Shown here in pieces: positions 45,162 through 54,542 of a stretch of DNA of 64,000 bases. The position numbers and the translations under genes were made by a program. The stretch is from Gracilibacillus suaedae (lineage in GTDB: Bacteria > Bacillota > Bacilli > Bacillales > Amphibacillaceae), in contig NZ_JAGFVL010000032.1 of the NCBI RefSeq assembly GCF_017599345.1, positions 62,001-126,000 on the forward strand. Direction: 5' to 3'. The notes under the pieces are model-generated. The model did not search any database. It was not told the origin of the DNA and saw only the letters and a program-made list of their open reading frames with translations. Positions within the stretch are counted from its first letter, which is position 1. Every line of letters starts with the position of its first letter.

Positions 45162-45983
45162 ATGGAAGCTAAAGGTAAAGTGGAAAAGTTTATAGTTACA
45201 CTTTTACTCGTCTTAGGTGGTATTTCTGTTTCTTTACCATTTATATGGATGATACTAAGCTCATTTAAAACTGAGAGAGAAGTTTTGCAAATACCGCCAA
45301 CCTTATTTCCTCAAAATCCAACTTTTCAAAACTATTTGGAGTTGTTCCAAAGTCTTAATTTTGATGTGTATTTAAGAAATACCTTAATTATCGTATTTTG
45401 TTCAATGGTAGGATTGTTGCTAAATACAATGGCTGGATATGGTTTTGGGAAGTTTGAATTTAGAGGAAAAGAAATATGGTTTATGGTAGTACTTGTTACC
45501 ATGATGCTACCAGGACAAATAACGATGATTCCAACCTATTTAATTCTTAACGAAATGAGTTTAACGAATACGATGACTGGTATCGTATTACCGGGATTAA
45601 TCGTTGCCTTTAATATATTTTTAATTAGGCAATTTATGGTTACAGTCCCTGATGATTTGATTGAGGCAGCTCGACTTGATGGTGCGGGAGAAATATATAT
45701 ATTCTTTAAATTGATTATTCCTTTAGCGAAACCAATTTTATCAGTGCAAGTGATCCTAACCTTTATCGCATCATGGAATAGTTTCTTGTGGCCATTAATT
45801 ATTGCAAGCGATCAAAGGCTATACACATTGTCTGTAGGGTTATCATTGTTACAAGATCAGTATGCAACAAACTATGGATTACAAATGGCTGGTTCGGCCA
45901 TTATGGTAATACCAATTCTCATTATTTTTATGATTTTCCAAAAATATCTAGTAGAAGGCTTTAATGTATCGGGAATAAAGTAA
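45162..45983 (+). CDS. Sugar ABC transporter permease (MalG type)
   Basis: A 273-residue permease with about six helices. N-terminal features are VSLPFIWMILSSFKTEREV. The EAA motif is LIEAARLDGAGEIYIFFKLI (about 166-186). The C-terminus LVEGFNVSGIK is typical of MalG-type proteins. ATG 45162 is favoured by GAGGTGAG just upstream over the GTG at 45153. It completes the importer, and a GH3 gene follows 40 bp later. Confidence 0.92.
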   Translation: MEAKGKVEKFIVTLLLVLGGISVSLPFIWMILSSFKTEREVLQIPPTLFPQNPTFQNYLELFQSLNFDVYLRNTLIIVFCSMVGLLLNTMAGYGFGKFEFRGKEIWFMVVLVTMMLPGQITMIPTYLILNEMSLTNTMTGIVLPGLIVAFNIFLIRQFMVTVPDDLIEAARLDGAGEIYIFFKLIIPLAKPILSVQVILTFIASWNSFLWPLIIASDQRLYTLSVGLSLLQDQYATNYGLQMAGSAIMVIPILIIFMIFQKYLVEGFNVSGIK

Positions 45984-46022
45984 AAAAACTAGAAAAGTTA
46001 AAGTTTTATAAGGGGGCAGACA

Positions 46023-48179
46023 ATGAATCTAACACAATTACTAAATAACATGACCTTAGATGAAAAAATAGATCAATTAATTCAATTAGCAACTTTCTTT
46101 TATGCTGGTGCTGAAACCCGAGGTGAAATTACAGGACCAATGGAGGATATGGGAATATCGCAAGAAATTATTCGAAATAGTGGTTCTGTACTTGGTGCAT
46201 CAGGTGCAAAAGAAGTTAAAAATATCCAAAAGGTTTACTTAGAAAACAATAGGTTAGGCATACCTTTGCTTATGATGGCTGATATTGTTCACGGGTTTAA
46301 AACTATCTTTCCAGTCCCATTAGCAGTTGGTTGCTCGTGGGATGAAGAGCTTGCAGAACGCAGTGCGGAAATTGCAGCGAAAGAAGCGGCTGTATCAGGC
46401 GTGCATGTTACCTTTGCGCCAATGGTTGATTTAGTTAGAGATCCACGTTGGGGCAGGGTGATGGAAACGACTGGAGAAGATCCGTACCTTAATAGTATAT
46501 TTGCAAAGGCTTTTGTAAGGGGATTCCAAGGTAGTGACTTAACAAATGATACAGAAAGAGTTGCAGCATGTGTTAAACACTTTGCGGCATATGGTGCACC
46601 TGAGGGTGGACGTGACTATAACACAGTTAATATGTCAGAAAGAGAGCTAAGAGAATATTATTTGCCAGCTTACAAGGCAGCGCTTGAAGAAGGTTGTGAA
46701 ATGGTCATGACAGCCTTTAACACAGTTGACGGTATACCTGCAACAGGTAACAAAAGGCTAATGAGGGATTTATTAAGAGAAGAATGGGATTTTAATGGTG
46801 TTATGATCTCTGATTGGGGTGCTGTTAAAGAATTAATACCTCATGGTGTAGCAGCAGATGAAAGTGAAGCAGCATTAAAAGCGATTAACGCTAGTGTAGA
46901 TATCGAAATGATGACTGCTTGCTATGTGAAAAACTTAAAGGATTTGGTGAAAGCTGAAGAAGTAAAAGAAGAACTTATCGATGAAGCCGTAATCCGTATA
47001 TTAGAACTTAAAGAAAAATTAGGCTTATTCGAAAACCCTTATCGAGGAGCAGATGAACAGCTAGAAAAAGAAGTAATTATGAGTACAGAGCATCGAGAAG
47101 TTGCTTATGAGCTTGCTACCAAATCATGTGTTTTATTAAAGAATGAAGAAATTCTTCCACTTCAAAAAGAAGAGAAAATAGCACTTATCGGACCTTTTGC
47201 AAACAATGGCGATATTCTTGGACAATGGTCTTGGCAAGGGTCAAAAGAAGATGCTGTAAAAATTTATGATGGAATGATTAACAAGGTAGGGTCAGACAAT
47301 GTTCTTATCGCTCAAGGTAGTGGAATTGAATCTGCTACAGAGGATCAATTTGCTGAAGCAGTTAAAGTTGCAAAGGAAGCAGATGTTATTGTGTTAGCTT
47401 TAGGCGAAAAGTCAGAAATGAGTGGTGAAGCTGGTAGTCGTTCCAATATTCGTTTACCAGATGTGCAATTAAAGTTGATAGAAGAAATGAAAAGATTGAA
47501 TAAACCAATTGTTTCTGTATTAATTAATGGTCGCCCACTTGACTTAAACGGCGTGTATAAAGAATCTGATGGTATTTTAGAGGCGTGGTTCCCTGGTACA
47601 GAAGGTGGAAGAGCTATCGCTGACTTACTATACGGTGATGTTAACCCTTCCGGTCGTTTGACAATGTCCTTTCCTTACCATGTAGGGCAAGTCCCCGTTT
47701 ATTATAATCACTACAATACAGGTCGTCCAAAGGATGCTCCTGATGCACAGGAACGTTATGTGTCACAATATTTAGATATTCCAAATGAACCTCTTTTTCC
47801 GTTCGGTTTCGGGTTAAGTTATACAAATTATCAATATAGTGATCTATCTTTATCGACGGACCATTTAACGGCAAATGGTGAAATCGAAGTCTCGGTAAAA
47901 GTTGAAAACGTAGGCTCTACCAAAGGTGAAGAGGTTGTTCAATTATATGTGCGTGATCTTGTAGGAGAAGTTGTACGACCATTAAAAGAATTAAAAGCAT
48001 TTCAAAAGATTACATTAAATCCTGGGGAAGAACGAGAAATTACGTTCAGCTTAACAGAGGAACAATTACGTTATTATCATGAAGACCTGTCTTTCAAAAG
48101 TGATAAAGGTAAGTTCCAAGTATTTGTTGGACCTAATAGCAAGGAATGCTTGGAGCAGTCATTTGAGTTAAGAAAATAG
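46023..48179 (+). CDS. GH3 family beta-glucosidase (BglX type)
   Basis: A 718-residue family 3 glycoside hydrolase without a signal peptide, so it acts on sugars brought in by the upstream importer. Motifs are MMADIVHGFKT, TFAPMVDLVRDPRWGRVME, CVKHFAAYGAPEGGRDYN and the nucleophile Asp in VMISDWGAV (about 264). PSGRLTMSFPYHVGQVPVYY, FGFGLSYTNY and a fibronectin-III-like C-terminal domain follow. It is of the BglX/Lin1840 group, some of which prefer beta-1,2-linked glucose. A truncated glycoamylase/GH144 gene follows directly, which points to beta-1,2-glucan as one possibility. AAGGGGG precedes the start. Confidence 0.94.
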   Translation: MNLTQLLNNMTLDEKIDQLIQLATFFYAGAETRGEITGPMEDMGISQEIIRNSGSVLGASGAKEVKNIQKVYLENNRLGIPLLMMADIVHGFKTIFPVPLAVGCSWDEELAERSAEIAAKEAAVSGVHVTFAPMVDLVRDPRWGRVMETTGEDPYLNSIFAKAFVRGFQGSDLTNDTERVAACVKHFAAYGAPEGGRDYNTVNMSERELREYYLPAYKAALEEGCEMVMTAFNTVDGIPATGNKRLMRDLLREEWDFNGVMISDWGAVKELIPHGVAADESEAALKAINASVDIEMMTACYVKNLKDLVKAEEVKEELIDEAVIRILELKEKLGLFENPYRGADEQLEKEVIMSTEHREVAYELATKSCVLLKNEEILPLQKEEKIALIGPFANNGDILGQWSWQGSKEDAVKIYDGMINKVGSDNVLIAQGSGIESATEDQFAEAVKVAKEADVIVLALGEKSEMSGEAGSRSNIRLPDVQLKLIEEMKRLNKPIVSVLINGRPLDLNGVYKESDGILEAWFPGTEGGRAIADLLYGDVNPSGRLTMSFPYHVGQVPVYYNHYNTGRPKDAPDAQERYVSQYLDIPNEPLFPFGFGLSYTNYQYSDLSLSTDHLTANGEIEVSVKVENVGSTKGEEVVQLYVRDLVGEVVRPLKELKAFQKITLNPGEEREITFSLTEEQLRYYHEDLSFKSDKGKFQVFVGPNSKECLEQSFELRK

Positions 48180-48183
48180 GATA

Positions 48184-48537
48184 ATGAGGTTGGGACAAAA
48201 CTATATTAAGATGACAGGTTTATATGCGGATAGTTATATGTCTTTTCAAGAAAACCCTGATTTACGCTGTTCCATCGCAGCTACTGGGGTTGGTTTAATT
48301 GGTTTGTGTGTTGCTGATTTGGAAGGATGGGATGAAGATGCTTCGGAAAAAGCATTAACTACGTTACGTGCTGTTACAGGAAGAAGCGATGGATGCCAAG
48401 TAGCTCGTGACGAAAAGGCTGGATTCTTCGCCCACTTTGTCGATATGGAAACAGGCAAAAATCTAAAATCAGAACTATCAACGATTGATACAGCATTGTT
48501 AATAGCAGGAGCACTTATATGGCTTGACCGCTTTTAA
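48184..48537 (+). pseudogene. Truncated glycoamylase-domain (GH144-like) gene
   Basis: A 117-residue frame matches only the N-terminal part of PF10091-type proteins (glycoamylase; GH144 endo-beta-1,2-glucanase): SIAATGVGLIGLCVADLEGW, GFFAHFVDMETGKNLKS and ELSTIDTALLIAGAL. It then ends abruptly in IWLDRF and a stop. Intact family members are about 400 residues or more, and the catalytic parts are missing. The downstream 150 bp show no homology in other frames that I could see, so a deletion is more likely than a single frameshift. It starts 4 bp after the GH3 gene. Confidence 0.7.
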
Positions 48538-48685
48538 ACGGGGAATGACTTTTTTTACTGATCGTATGCACTTGATTAGTAAATAATTGAAAACATCTAG
48601 CAGCGGTATAATTTCATTCATCATGTGTAACGACGCAGAATGCTAGTTCATTTGTAGTTTTCTATAAAGGAAGGAAAAGGGAACA

Positions 48686-49480
48686 ATGCAACTAAAAGTG
48701 ATGAGCTTTAATCTACGGGTAAATATTCCAGAGGATGGAATAAATGCATGGAAATATAGAAAAGCGATTGTTACAAACATTTTACAAAACCACCATCCTG
48801 GTGTTTTCGGTATTCAAGAGGGATTGCTAAGCATGATTAAAGATATAGAAACCAATTTGCCGGAATATTGGTGGATTGGTGATGACAGAAGAGGTGGTAA
48901 CGAAGATGAATATTGTGCCATCTTTTATGATCATCAAAAGCTCGAATGTATAGATAAAGGACAGTTTTGGTTATCCAATACACCTGAGATACCAAATAGT
49001 ATCAGCTGGGAAAGCGACTTTCCAAGAGTATGCACGTGGGGTCATTTTCGTTGTAAACATGATATTGACAGAGAGTTTATCATGTATAACACACATCTAG
49101 ATCATATCAGCCAATTAGCAAGGGAAAATGGAATCGCTTTAATTATCGATAGGGTTCGAAAGCACACTGAAGATTGCCAGGTTCCTAATATTTTGACTGG
49201 GGATTTAAATAGTGAACCTAATAATGTAGTCGTTCGTTTTCTGCGAGGTGAGGAAACCCTCCAGGGACAGACTCCCCATTTACAGGATTCATTCAAAGTA
49301 GTGAATAGTAAACCAGGTCAAACCTTTCACAAGTTTTCAGGGGGGATAAACGGGGAGCCGATTGATTATATATTTTGCACTCCAGAATGTAAGGTGTTAA
49401 GTGCAGATGTTGATAGAAGTCAAATCGATGGAAATTATGCTTCTGATCATTATCCTATTATTGTAACTCTAGAACTTTAG
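48686..49480 (+). CDS. Endonuclease/exonuclease/phosphatase-family protein
   Basis: A 264-residue enzyme of the EEP superfamily (DNase I-like fold). Metal and catalytic residues are seen in LKVMSFNLRV (Asn), GIQEG (Glu about 45), NTHLDH (about 137), LTGDLNSEPNN (Asp/Asn about 172-174) and ASDHYPI (Asp-His near the C-terminus). There is no signal peptide. Relatives in sugar loci are often annotated as phosphatase or metal-dependent hydrolase, and the true substrate is unknown. Start ATG has AAGGAAAAGG upstream. It lies between the glycoamylase fragment and the sulfatase gene. Confidence 0.85.
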   Translation: MQLKVMSFNLRVNIPEDGINAWKYRKAIVTNILQNHHPGVFGIQEGLLSMIKDIETNLPEYWWIGDDRRGGNEDEYCAIFYDHQKLECIDKGQFWLSNTPEIPNSISWESDFPRVCTWGHFRCKHDIDREFIMYNTHLDHISQLARENGIALIIDRVRKHTEDCQVPNILTGDLNSEPNNVVVRFLRGEETLQGQTPHLQDSFKVVNSKPGQTFHKFSGGINGEPIDYIFCTPECKVLSADVDRSQIDGNYASDHYPIIVTLEL

Positions 49481-49844
49481 AAATATATGAAGTGGAAAAA
49501 TAGGTAGGATTAGAATCCAATGAGAAATTTACTATTTATGATATTGAAGCTTGTGCGGATTTGAATATGGATGCTGCCTGAGCAGCGGCAGATAAGTACC
49601 GTATAAAAAATGTGTATACAGTGGATAAGTTAGTAAGAACCATTTGTTCCCATATTACCTGCTCGACAGATGAACTCCGACAAGAGTTTTATAGAAGCCA
49701 TCCAAGAGAAAAGCAAGTCGTATGTTCCAGGAAGTTATGCCCTGGAAGTAACTAAGTAACAAGAGAAATGTACCAATCAGCAGGGTATCGTTTGATTGAT
49801 TACGAAAATATAAATGGTAAATCATTTTAAAGGGAGGAATAACA
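49481..49844. other. Intergenic region, 364 bp, with gene remnant
   Basis: It contains the Gfo/Idh remnant described at 49540. The remaining sequence to 49844 may be the rest of decayed coding DNA, but no family could be read. Confidence 0.5.
49540..49632 (+). pseudogene. Gfo/Idh/MocA oxidoreductase N-terminal remnant
   Basis: One frame reads DIEACADLNMDAA, then a TGA, then AAADKYRIKNVYTVDKL. This matches the second strand and helix of the Rossmann fold in Gfo/Idh/MocA dehydrogenases (usual form ACADLNxEAAKAAAEKY-NI--VYTVDELL). The in-frame stop and absence of a longer frame show decay. Such genes are common beside sugar importers, which fits this locus. Confidence 0.6.
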
Positions 49845-51311
49845 ATGCGTGTATTACTATTAGATCTAGACTCTACAAGACCAGATCACTTAGGTTGTTA
49901 TGGATATCATAGAAATACAACACCAAATATAGACAGAATTGCAAAAGAAGGAGTTCGCTTTACAAATTATTATACAACAGATGCTCCTTGTGCTCCGTCA
50001 CGAAACGCATTTATGACAGGTCAATTTGGTATTCATACCGGCAATATTGGACATGGTGGCTCAGCAGGAGATATGCGAAACGAGGGACCTAGCCGTGAGT
50101 TCCATGATCAATTAAAAACGGATAGTTTCCCAAGTATTTTTCGTCAAGAAGGAATGAAAACTGCTTTAATAAGTCCCTTCGCTGAAAGGCATTCATCATG
50201 GCAATTTTATGCTGGTTTTAATGAAATATACAACACAGGGAAAACTGGTGATGAATCAGCAGAAGAAGTGACGCCTACAGTATTAGATTGGTTACAACGT
50301 AATGGACAAAAGGATGATTGGTTTCTTTATGTAAATTACTGGGATCCACATACGCCATATCGAGCACCTGAAAGTTACGGAGATCCTTTTAAGGATGAAC
50401 CTTTACCAGAATGGATTACAGATGATGTCCTCCAAGAGCATATGCAAAGTATTGGACCACATTCAGCAAGAGAGATCAATATGTATGATAACCATACAAA
50501 CCCAAAATTTCCACGACACCCAGGTGAAATAACAGACAAAGAAGGGTTAAGAAAAGTGATTGATGGGTATGATACAGGTCTTCGATTTATGGATGACAAT
50601 ATTGGTATGATTTTTACCGAGATGGAAAAGCAGGGACTCATGGAAGATACTGTTATCATTGTAACGGCTGATCATGGAGAAAATCTAGGTGAATTAGGTA
50701 TTTATGCGGAACATGGTACCGCCGATCAAATGACATGTCGAATCCCCATGATTGTTCGTTGGCCTGGTATGAAAGAGGGACATGTCGACCATGATTTGCA
50801 TTACCATTTAGATTTTGCCCCAACTGTAGCTGACTTATTAAACCAGAAGCCAAAAGAAAGTTGGGATGGAGAAAGCTATGCTCCGGTACTGTTAAAAGGA
50901 GAAAGTTGTGGCAGAAATTATTTAGTTGTTTCGCAAAATGCACATGTATGCCAACGTAGTGTACGATTTGATGATTGGTTGTACATTCGCACCTATCATG
51001 ATGGATTTCATCTTTTTGAAAAAGAAATGCTTTTCAACCTTAAAGAAGATCCACATGAACAGCATAACGTAGCAAAACAACGGCAAGATATTTGCACGCA
51101 AGCAGTGTATTATCTGAATGAGTGGCATGATGATATGATGATGACGATGGATCACGATATAGATCCGATGTGGACGGTGATAAAAGAGGGTGGACCATAT
51201 CACGCACAAATAAAGGATCTAAAACGATATTTAGAACATTTGAGAAAGACAGGAAGAGAAGAAGGTGCGCAAGCGTTAATAAAAAAATACGCAAGAGAGC
51301 TTAATAGGTAG
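49845..51311 (+). CDS. Cys-type sulfatase
   Basis: A 488-residue cytoplasmic sulfatase of the alkaline phosphatase superfamily. Metal ligands are in LLLDLDSTRPDHLGCYG (Asp about 7 and 9). The maturation motif is CAPSR at about 49-53 within TTDAPCAPSRNAFMTGQ, so a formylglycine must be made from Cys. Later metal residues are VTADHGENLGELG and HGTADQMT. The C-terminus carries FNLKEDPHEQHNVA, typical of the family. ATG 49845 has AAGGGAGGAA upstream. It ends the second sugar locus. The maturase at 3092 is a likely partner despite the 45 kb distance. Confidence 0.92.
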   Translation: MRVLLLDLDSTRPDHLGCYGYHRNTTPNIDRIAKEGVRFTNYYTTDAPCAPSRNAFMTGQFGIHTGNIGHGGSAGDMRNEGPSREFHDQLKTDSFPSIFRQEGMKTALISPFAERHSSWQFYAGFNEIYNTGKTGDESAEEVTPTVLDWLQRNGQKDDWFLYVNYWDPHTPYRAPESYGDPFKDEPLPEWITDDVLQEHMQSIGPHSAREINMYDNHTNPKFPRHPGEITDKEGLRKVIDGYDTGLRFMDDNIGMIFTEMEKQGLMEDTVIIVTADHGENLGELGIYAEHGTADQMTCRIPMIVRWPGMKEGHVDHDLHYHLDFAPTVADLLNQKPKESWDGESYAPVLLKGESCGRNYLVVSQNAHVCQRSVRFDDWLYIRTYHDGFHLFEKEMLFNLKEDPHEQHNVAKQRQDICTQAVYYLNEWHDDMMMTMDHDIDPMWTVIKEGGPYHAQIKDLKRYLEHLRKTGREEGAQALIKKYARELNR

Positions 51312-51321
51312 TATTTTCATG

Positions 51322-51356
51322 TTTGTGAGTTAGTATGATGGCTCACAAATATTTTG
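51322..51356 (+). terminator. Terminator after sulfatase gene
   Basis: TTTGTGAG and CTCACAAA form an 8-bp stem with a 12-nt loop, then TATTTTGT. Confidence 0.6.
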
Positions 51357-51608
51357 TATGTATAGATCAGAAACTTTTTAGCAAAAGAACTTTATGTTTT
51401 GTAAAACTAGATGGAAATACTTTAATAGAATGACTCACGGGATGATATAAACATTGGTAACGGCGTTTTAGCGGTTTAGATTCGTTGAAACGCCTTGCTG
51501 CCCATAATTATGCAGGTAGAGCTAAATGATGAACTATTTTTTATAGAACATCAATATGGGGGAGAATCCAGTGTTACCTCATTCTGACTGAGAAAATGCC
51601 TTATACTC
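51357..51608. other. Gene-free stretch before repeat D
   Basis: It has a GGCGTTT/AAACGCC inverted repeat at 51462-51494 without a T-run. No gene was recognised. Confidence 0.5.
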
Positions 51609-51657
51609 TTTTATCACGATGCTAACTGTCTGTTAGCACTCACTGATCATTGTCTCA
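51609..51657 (+). repeat. Dispersed palindromic repeat, short copy D
   Basis: TTTTATCACGATGCTAACTG is joined directly to CACTGATCATTGTCTCA. It has the same short architecture as copy A. Its right end contains the stop codon of the minus-strand gene at 51647. Confidence 0.8.
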
Positions 51658-52129
51658 GTTTATAATTTTTACGGTGTAGCTTGTTAATAATTTTCCAATT
51701 TAACAGTAGAAGAATGTAAAGTACAGGATATACAGGAACAGAATACACTAGTTTCCACCCGTTATAGTGGAAGAAATCTGACTGATATACCGCAACCCCT
51801 TCATAAGAAATCGCAAATAAACTCCAACCGAGGATATATAAACTTTTAATTAAAAGTGTTCCTGTTTTAGGATAGAAGTTTAGAAACATAATATTAACTG
51901 CTGGGAAAATCCAGAACACCACCCAAAGTGTAATATAGTCAACACCTGGACTAAAATACCAATATAAACGGTATTTAAACTCTAAATATACATCCGTTAT
52001 TAGTTGTAAAACAGTTGAAAATAGTGATGTTGTGTACATCTCGTAATAAGAAATCTTCTTTGGCATAAAATAAATGATTAGTCCAAAGATTAAGACGGTA
52101 ATAAATAAAAGATAAATAATAAACACCAC
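51647..52129 (-). CDS. CBO0543-family membrane protein
   Basis: A 160-residue protein with about five hydrophobic segments. It resembles the CBO0543 family of small Firmicute membrane proteins of unknown function: YYEMYTTSLFSTVLQLITDVYLEFKYRLYW is the conserved core (with shorter pieces such as DVYLEFKYRLYWYF), then GWSLFAISYE and WKLVYSVPVYPVLY. The last two or three codons and the TGA are supplied by repeat copy D, so the native C-terminus may have been altered slightly. No ribosome site stands out before 52129 on the minus strand. It is monocistronic. Confidence 0.75.
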   Translation of the reverse strand: MVFIIYLLFITVLIFGLIIYFMPKKISYYEMYTTSLFSTVLQLITDVYLEFKYRLYWYFSPGVDYITLWVVFWIFPAVNIMFLNFYPKTGTLLIKSLYILGWSLFAISYEGVAVYQSDFFHYNGWKLVYSVPVYPVLYILLLLNWKIINKLHRKNYKLRQ

Positions 52130-52587
52130 CAGTTTAATTTTTTTAATATTTGGACTTTGTTCGATTTAGTTTTGACAATAAAAGCAGTTATCTTACCTTT
52201 AAATTCATATTATCTGGATCATGCTCTTTTCCAAGTTACTAATAAAAAGAAGAAATAGAACCTCTTTTAAACAGAAGTCTATTTCTTCTTTTATTCTTCC
52301 ATGATTAATCTCATCTTGTAACTAATAAAATCTTTTTTATCTCAGGAATACTTATTCCAACGTTCTATTAAATGTTTGTTACACACCTCTTCTGTTTGGT
52401 AGTTGGTTCTCTTCAATACAACTATAGCAATCGTGGAGGTGTTTTTTTACTTTTTACAGAGAGACAAGGAGTTTATTTTAATGGAAACAAACAATACTAA
52501 TTATTTGGGCTGCATTTTATTGTGTTTTTACATGAATTTAATCAAAAGGTATTTTTTTTACTAAAAATATAACTGTTTTTTGCCTCA
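52130..52587. other. Intergenic region, 458 bp
   Basis: It contains the hairpin at 52245-52292 and otherwise no gene that I could support. Confidence 0.6.
52245..52292. terminator. Bidirectional hairpin terminator
   Basis: AAAAGAAGAAATAGA and TCTATTTCTTCTTTT form a 15-bp perfect stem around an 18-nt loop. It lies between the two minus-strand genes. Confidence 0.65.
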
Positions 52588-53985
52588 TTACTGCTTAACT
52601 ACAGCTTCTAAAAAGTCCATTTGCATGTTAAGATTTTCTTTTGCGTATTTGTTACGCTTTTTTTCGAATCCGTGTGAAAGTTCCACAACAGTTTTGCTAT
52701 AGATATTTAATTGATGTTTAACACCTAGTTTTGTAAATTTAGCCTTTAAATCCTTCGCTTGATCGTTAAAAGTTCTAGAATTTCCATCAGACATGAAGGT
52801 AGGCGGAAAATCCTTGGTAACATGCTTAATGACATTGGATTGTTCTATGTCTTTATTACCTTCAAACGTATTTACATTAAAGTACGCTCGTCCCATTGTA
52901 TTAAACCTATAATCAGATATGACACTATCCGTCTCGTCAAATCGGGAAGGGTCATATAAACCGGAGTTGAATATTACAGCCTTAATTTCCAAGGCGCTTA
53001 AAACTGGTTGTATTTCCATTTCATCAGCATATGTGGAGTTTGTTTGAATATTAACAAATTGGCCCGCTAATTGAGCACCAGCACTTTGTCCTGCTATTAC
53101 AACATTATTCATGTTCAGATCATACTTCTTAGCATTTAGTTTTAGAAATGAGATTGCAGACGTAACTTGCTTCAAAGGTGTAGGATAATGATATTCTGGT
53201 GCAAAAGCGTAATTCATTGTGATAACATTATATCCTCTATCCAAAACTTCCTGCATATAAGCTATTATTCCTGAATTATGTTCATTCTGGTCGCCTCCTG
53301 TTTTATCACCCCAAATATAGCTACCACCATGAATAAAAATAAATGTCGGTGCTGTATCAGGATTATGAATGGTTTGATAAATATCTAAATAACTATTGGG
53401 ATGTTTGTCATCATAACGAATATCATTGATGTAGATACTCCCATCGTCTAATACAGTTTCTGTTGATTCTTCAGCGTTATATGAGTTTGCTATACCCTTA
53501 CTTGCTTGTAAGATTGATACAAGTGGACGTGGGCTTATTTGATTAATGACCAGAACCACCATTAATACTGTTGCTAAAGTAGTAATTAGTGTAACTAGAA
53601 TCATCTTCCATTTGCTAAGTGTAGGTCGGAATTTATAAGGTTTTTGATGGAATGAAGATTTCAAACTAAAAGTATATATAAATATAAATGTTATTACGTG
53701 TATTAAATTACTAAGGATAGCAAAGCTATAAACTTGATCTCTCATCCAAATTAATTCGCTAATAATGGCAAAAATAGCAAGTATCAACAAAAACTTCGTA
53801 TAAGGATTCACTTTAAAACGGTGCTTTTTATAATGAACTCCAAGACTGACAAGCACTGACAGATAGAATAGGATTAAAGTAATTCCTATATATATTTGGG
53901 AGTTTATTAAAAATAAATTCAATATGGTTAATATACAAAGAACAAAAGCCCCGGTGTATGATAACCAGATCTGACTTTTCAACAA
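52588..53985 (-). CDS. Membrane-anchored alpha/beta hydrolase (esterase)
   Basis: A 465-residue protein in two parts. Residues 1-150 have about five transmembrane helices (LSYTGAFVLCILTILNLFL first). Residues 190-465 are a carboxylesterase-like alpha/beta hydrolase with HGGSYIWGD (oxyanion loop, about 220), the nucleophile elbow GQSAGAQLAG (about 300) and a His near VELSHGFE (about 440). The catalytic part probably faces outside (inferred). Start is ATG 53985, with AGGAGGT upstream. The substrate is unknown; related enzymes are called BD-FAE or lipase/esterase. It is a single gene. Confidence 0.82.
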   Translation of the reverse strand: MLKSQIWLSYTGAFVLCILTILNLFLINSQIYIGITLILFYLSVLVSLGVHYKKHRFKVNPYTKFLLILAIFAIISELIWMRDQVYSFAILSNLIHVITFIFIYTFSLKSSFHQKPYKFRPTLSKWKMILVTLITTLATVLMVVLVINQISPRPLVSILQASKGIANSYNAEESTETVLDDGSIYINDIRYDDKHPNSYLDIYQTIHNPDTAPTFIFIHGGSYIWGDKTGGDQNEHNSGIIAYMQEVLDRGYNVITMNYAFAPEYHYPTPLKQVTSAISFLKLNAKKYDLNMNNVVIAGQSAGAQLAGQFVNIQTNSTYADEMEIQPVLSALEIKAVIFNSGLYDPSRFDETDSVISDYRFNTMGRAYFNVNTFEGNKDIEQSNVIKHVTKDFPPTFMSDGNSRTFNDQAKDLKAKFTKLGVKHQLNIYSKTVVELSHGFEKKRNKYAKENLNMQMDFLEAVVKQ

Positions 53986-54339
53986 TAGTTAACCTCCTGA
54001 CTCCAGAAATCCAGCTTTTAAGTGTCCATTAGATTTTTACGTAATGTTTTCCCCATACCGTAATCATTTTTCCCTTCCTATTTAAATTCATAACTTAAAT
54101 ATATTCTGAATAAAGATGTATCTTACAAAGAAAATATCAATATACTTCTTATACTTGAGAAGACAGGGGCTGTAGAGATAAGTAAGACGCCATTCTCTAA
54201 TAAAAATATTATAAAAAGAATAGATGGAAATATGATATAAGTGCTTCATTATCTAAGAAAAACTGAGAAAAAAGTATAAAATCAGCGCAATGACCGTGTT
54301 AAACGAAGTAGTTATTTTGAAATGTTTGATGTAGCTCCC

Positions 54340-54436
54340 GACTAATTACTTCGCTTTCCGCGGGCACGGCCTCCACTAACTTTGCAAAGTGGATTTTCGG
54401 CTCGCGCTATTCCCGCAGGAGTCTACGTAATTAGTC
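54340..54436. repeat. GC-rich palindromic element, part 1
   Basis: GACTAATTAC (54340-54349) and GTAATTAGTC (54427-54436) bound the element. Inside are GCTTTCCGCGGGCACGGCCT and CGCGCTATTCCCGCAGGAGT, text I associate with dispersed Bacillaceae repeats. It is richer in G+C than the flanks. Confidence 0.7.
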
Positions 54437-54542
54437 TCGGCTATGAGCAGGTCCAACAATTCTTGTCACAAGTGATATGTAATGGACCGCTATCCGTGAG
54501 TATAAAAGCAGACGTGTTACTTCATGCTAGTGTTGTAGAGCA

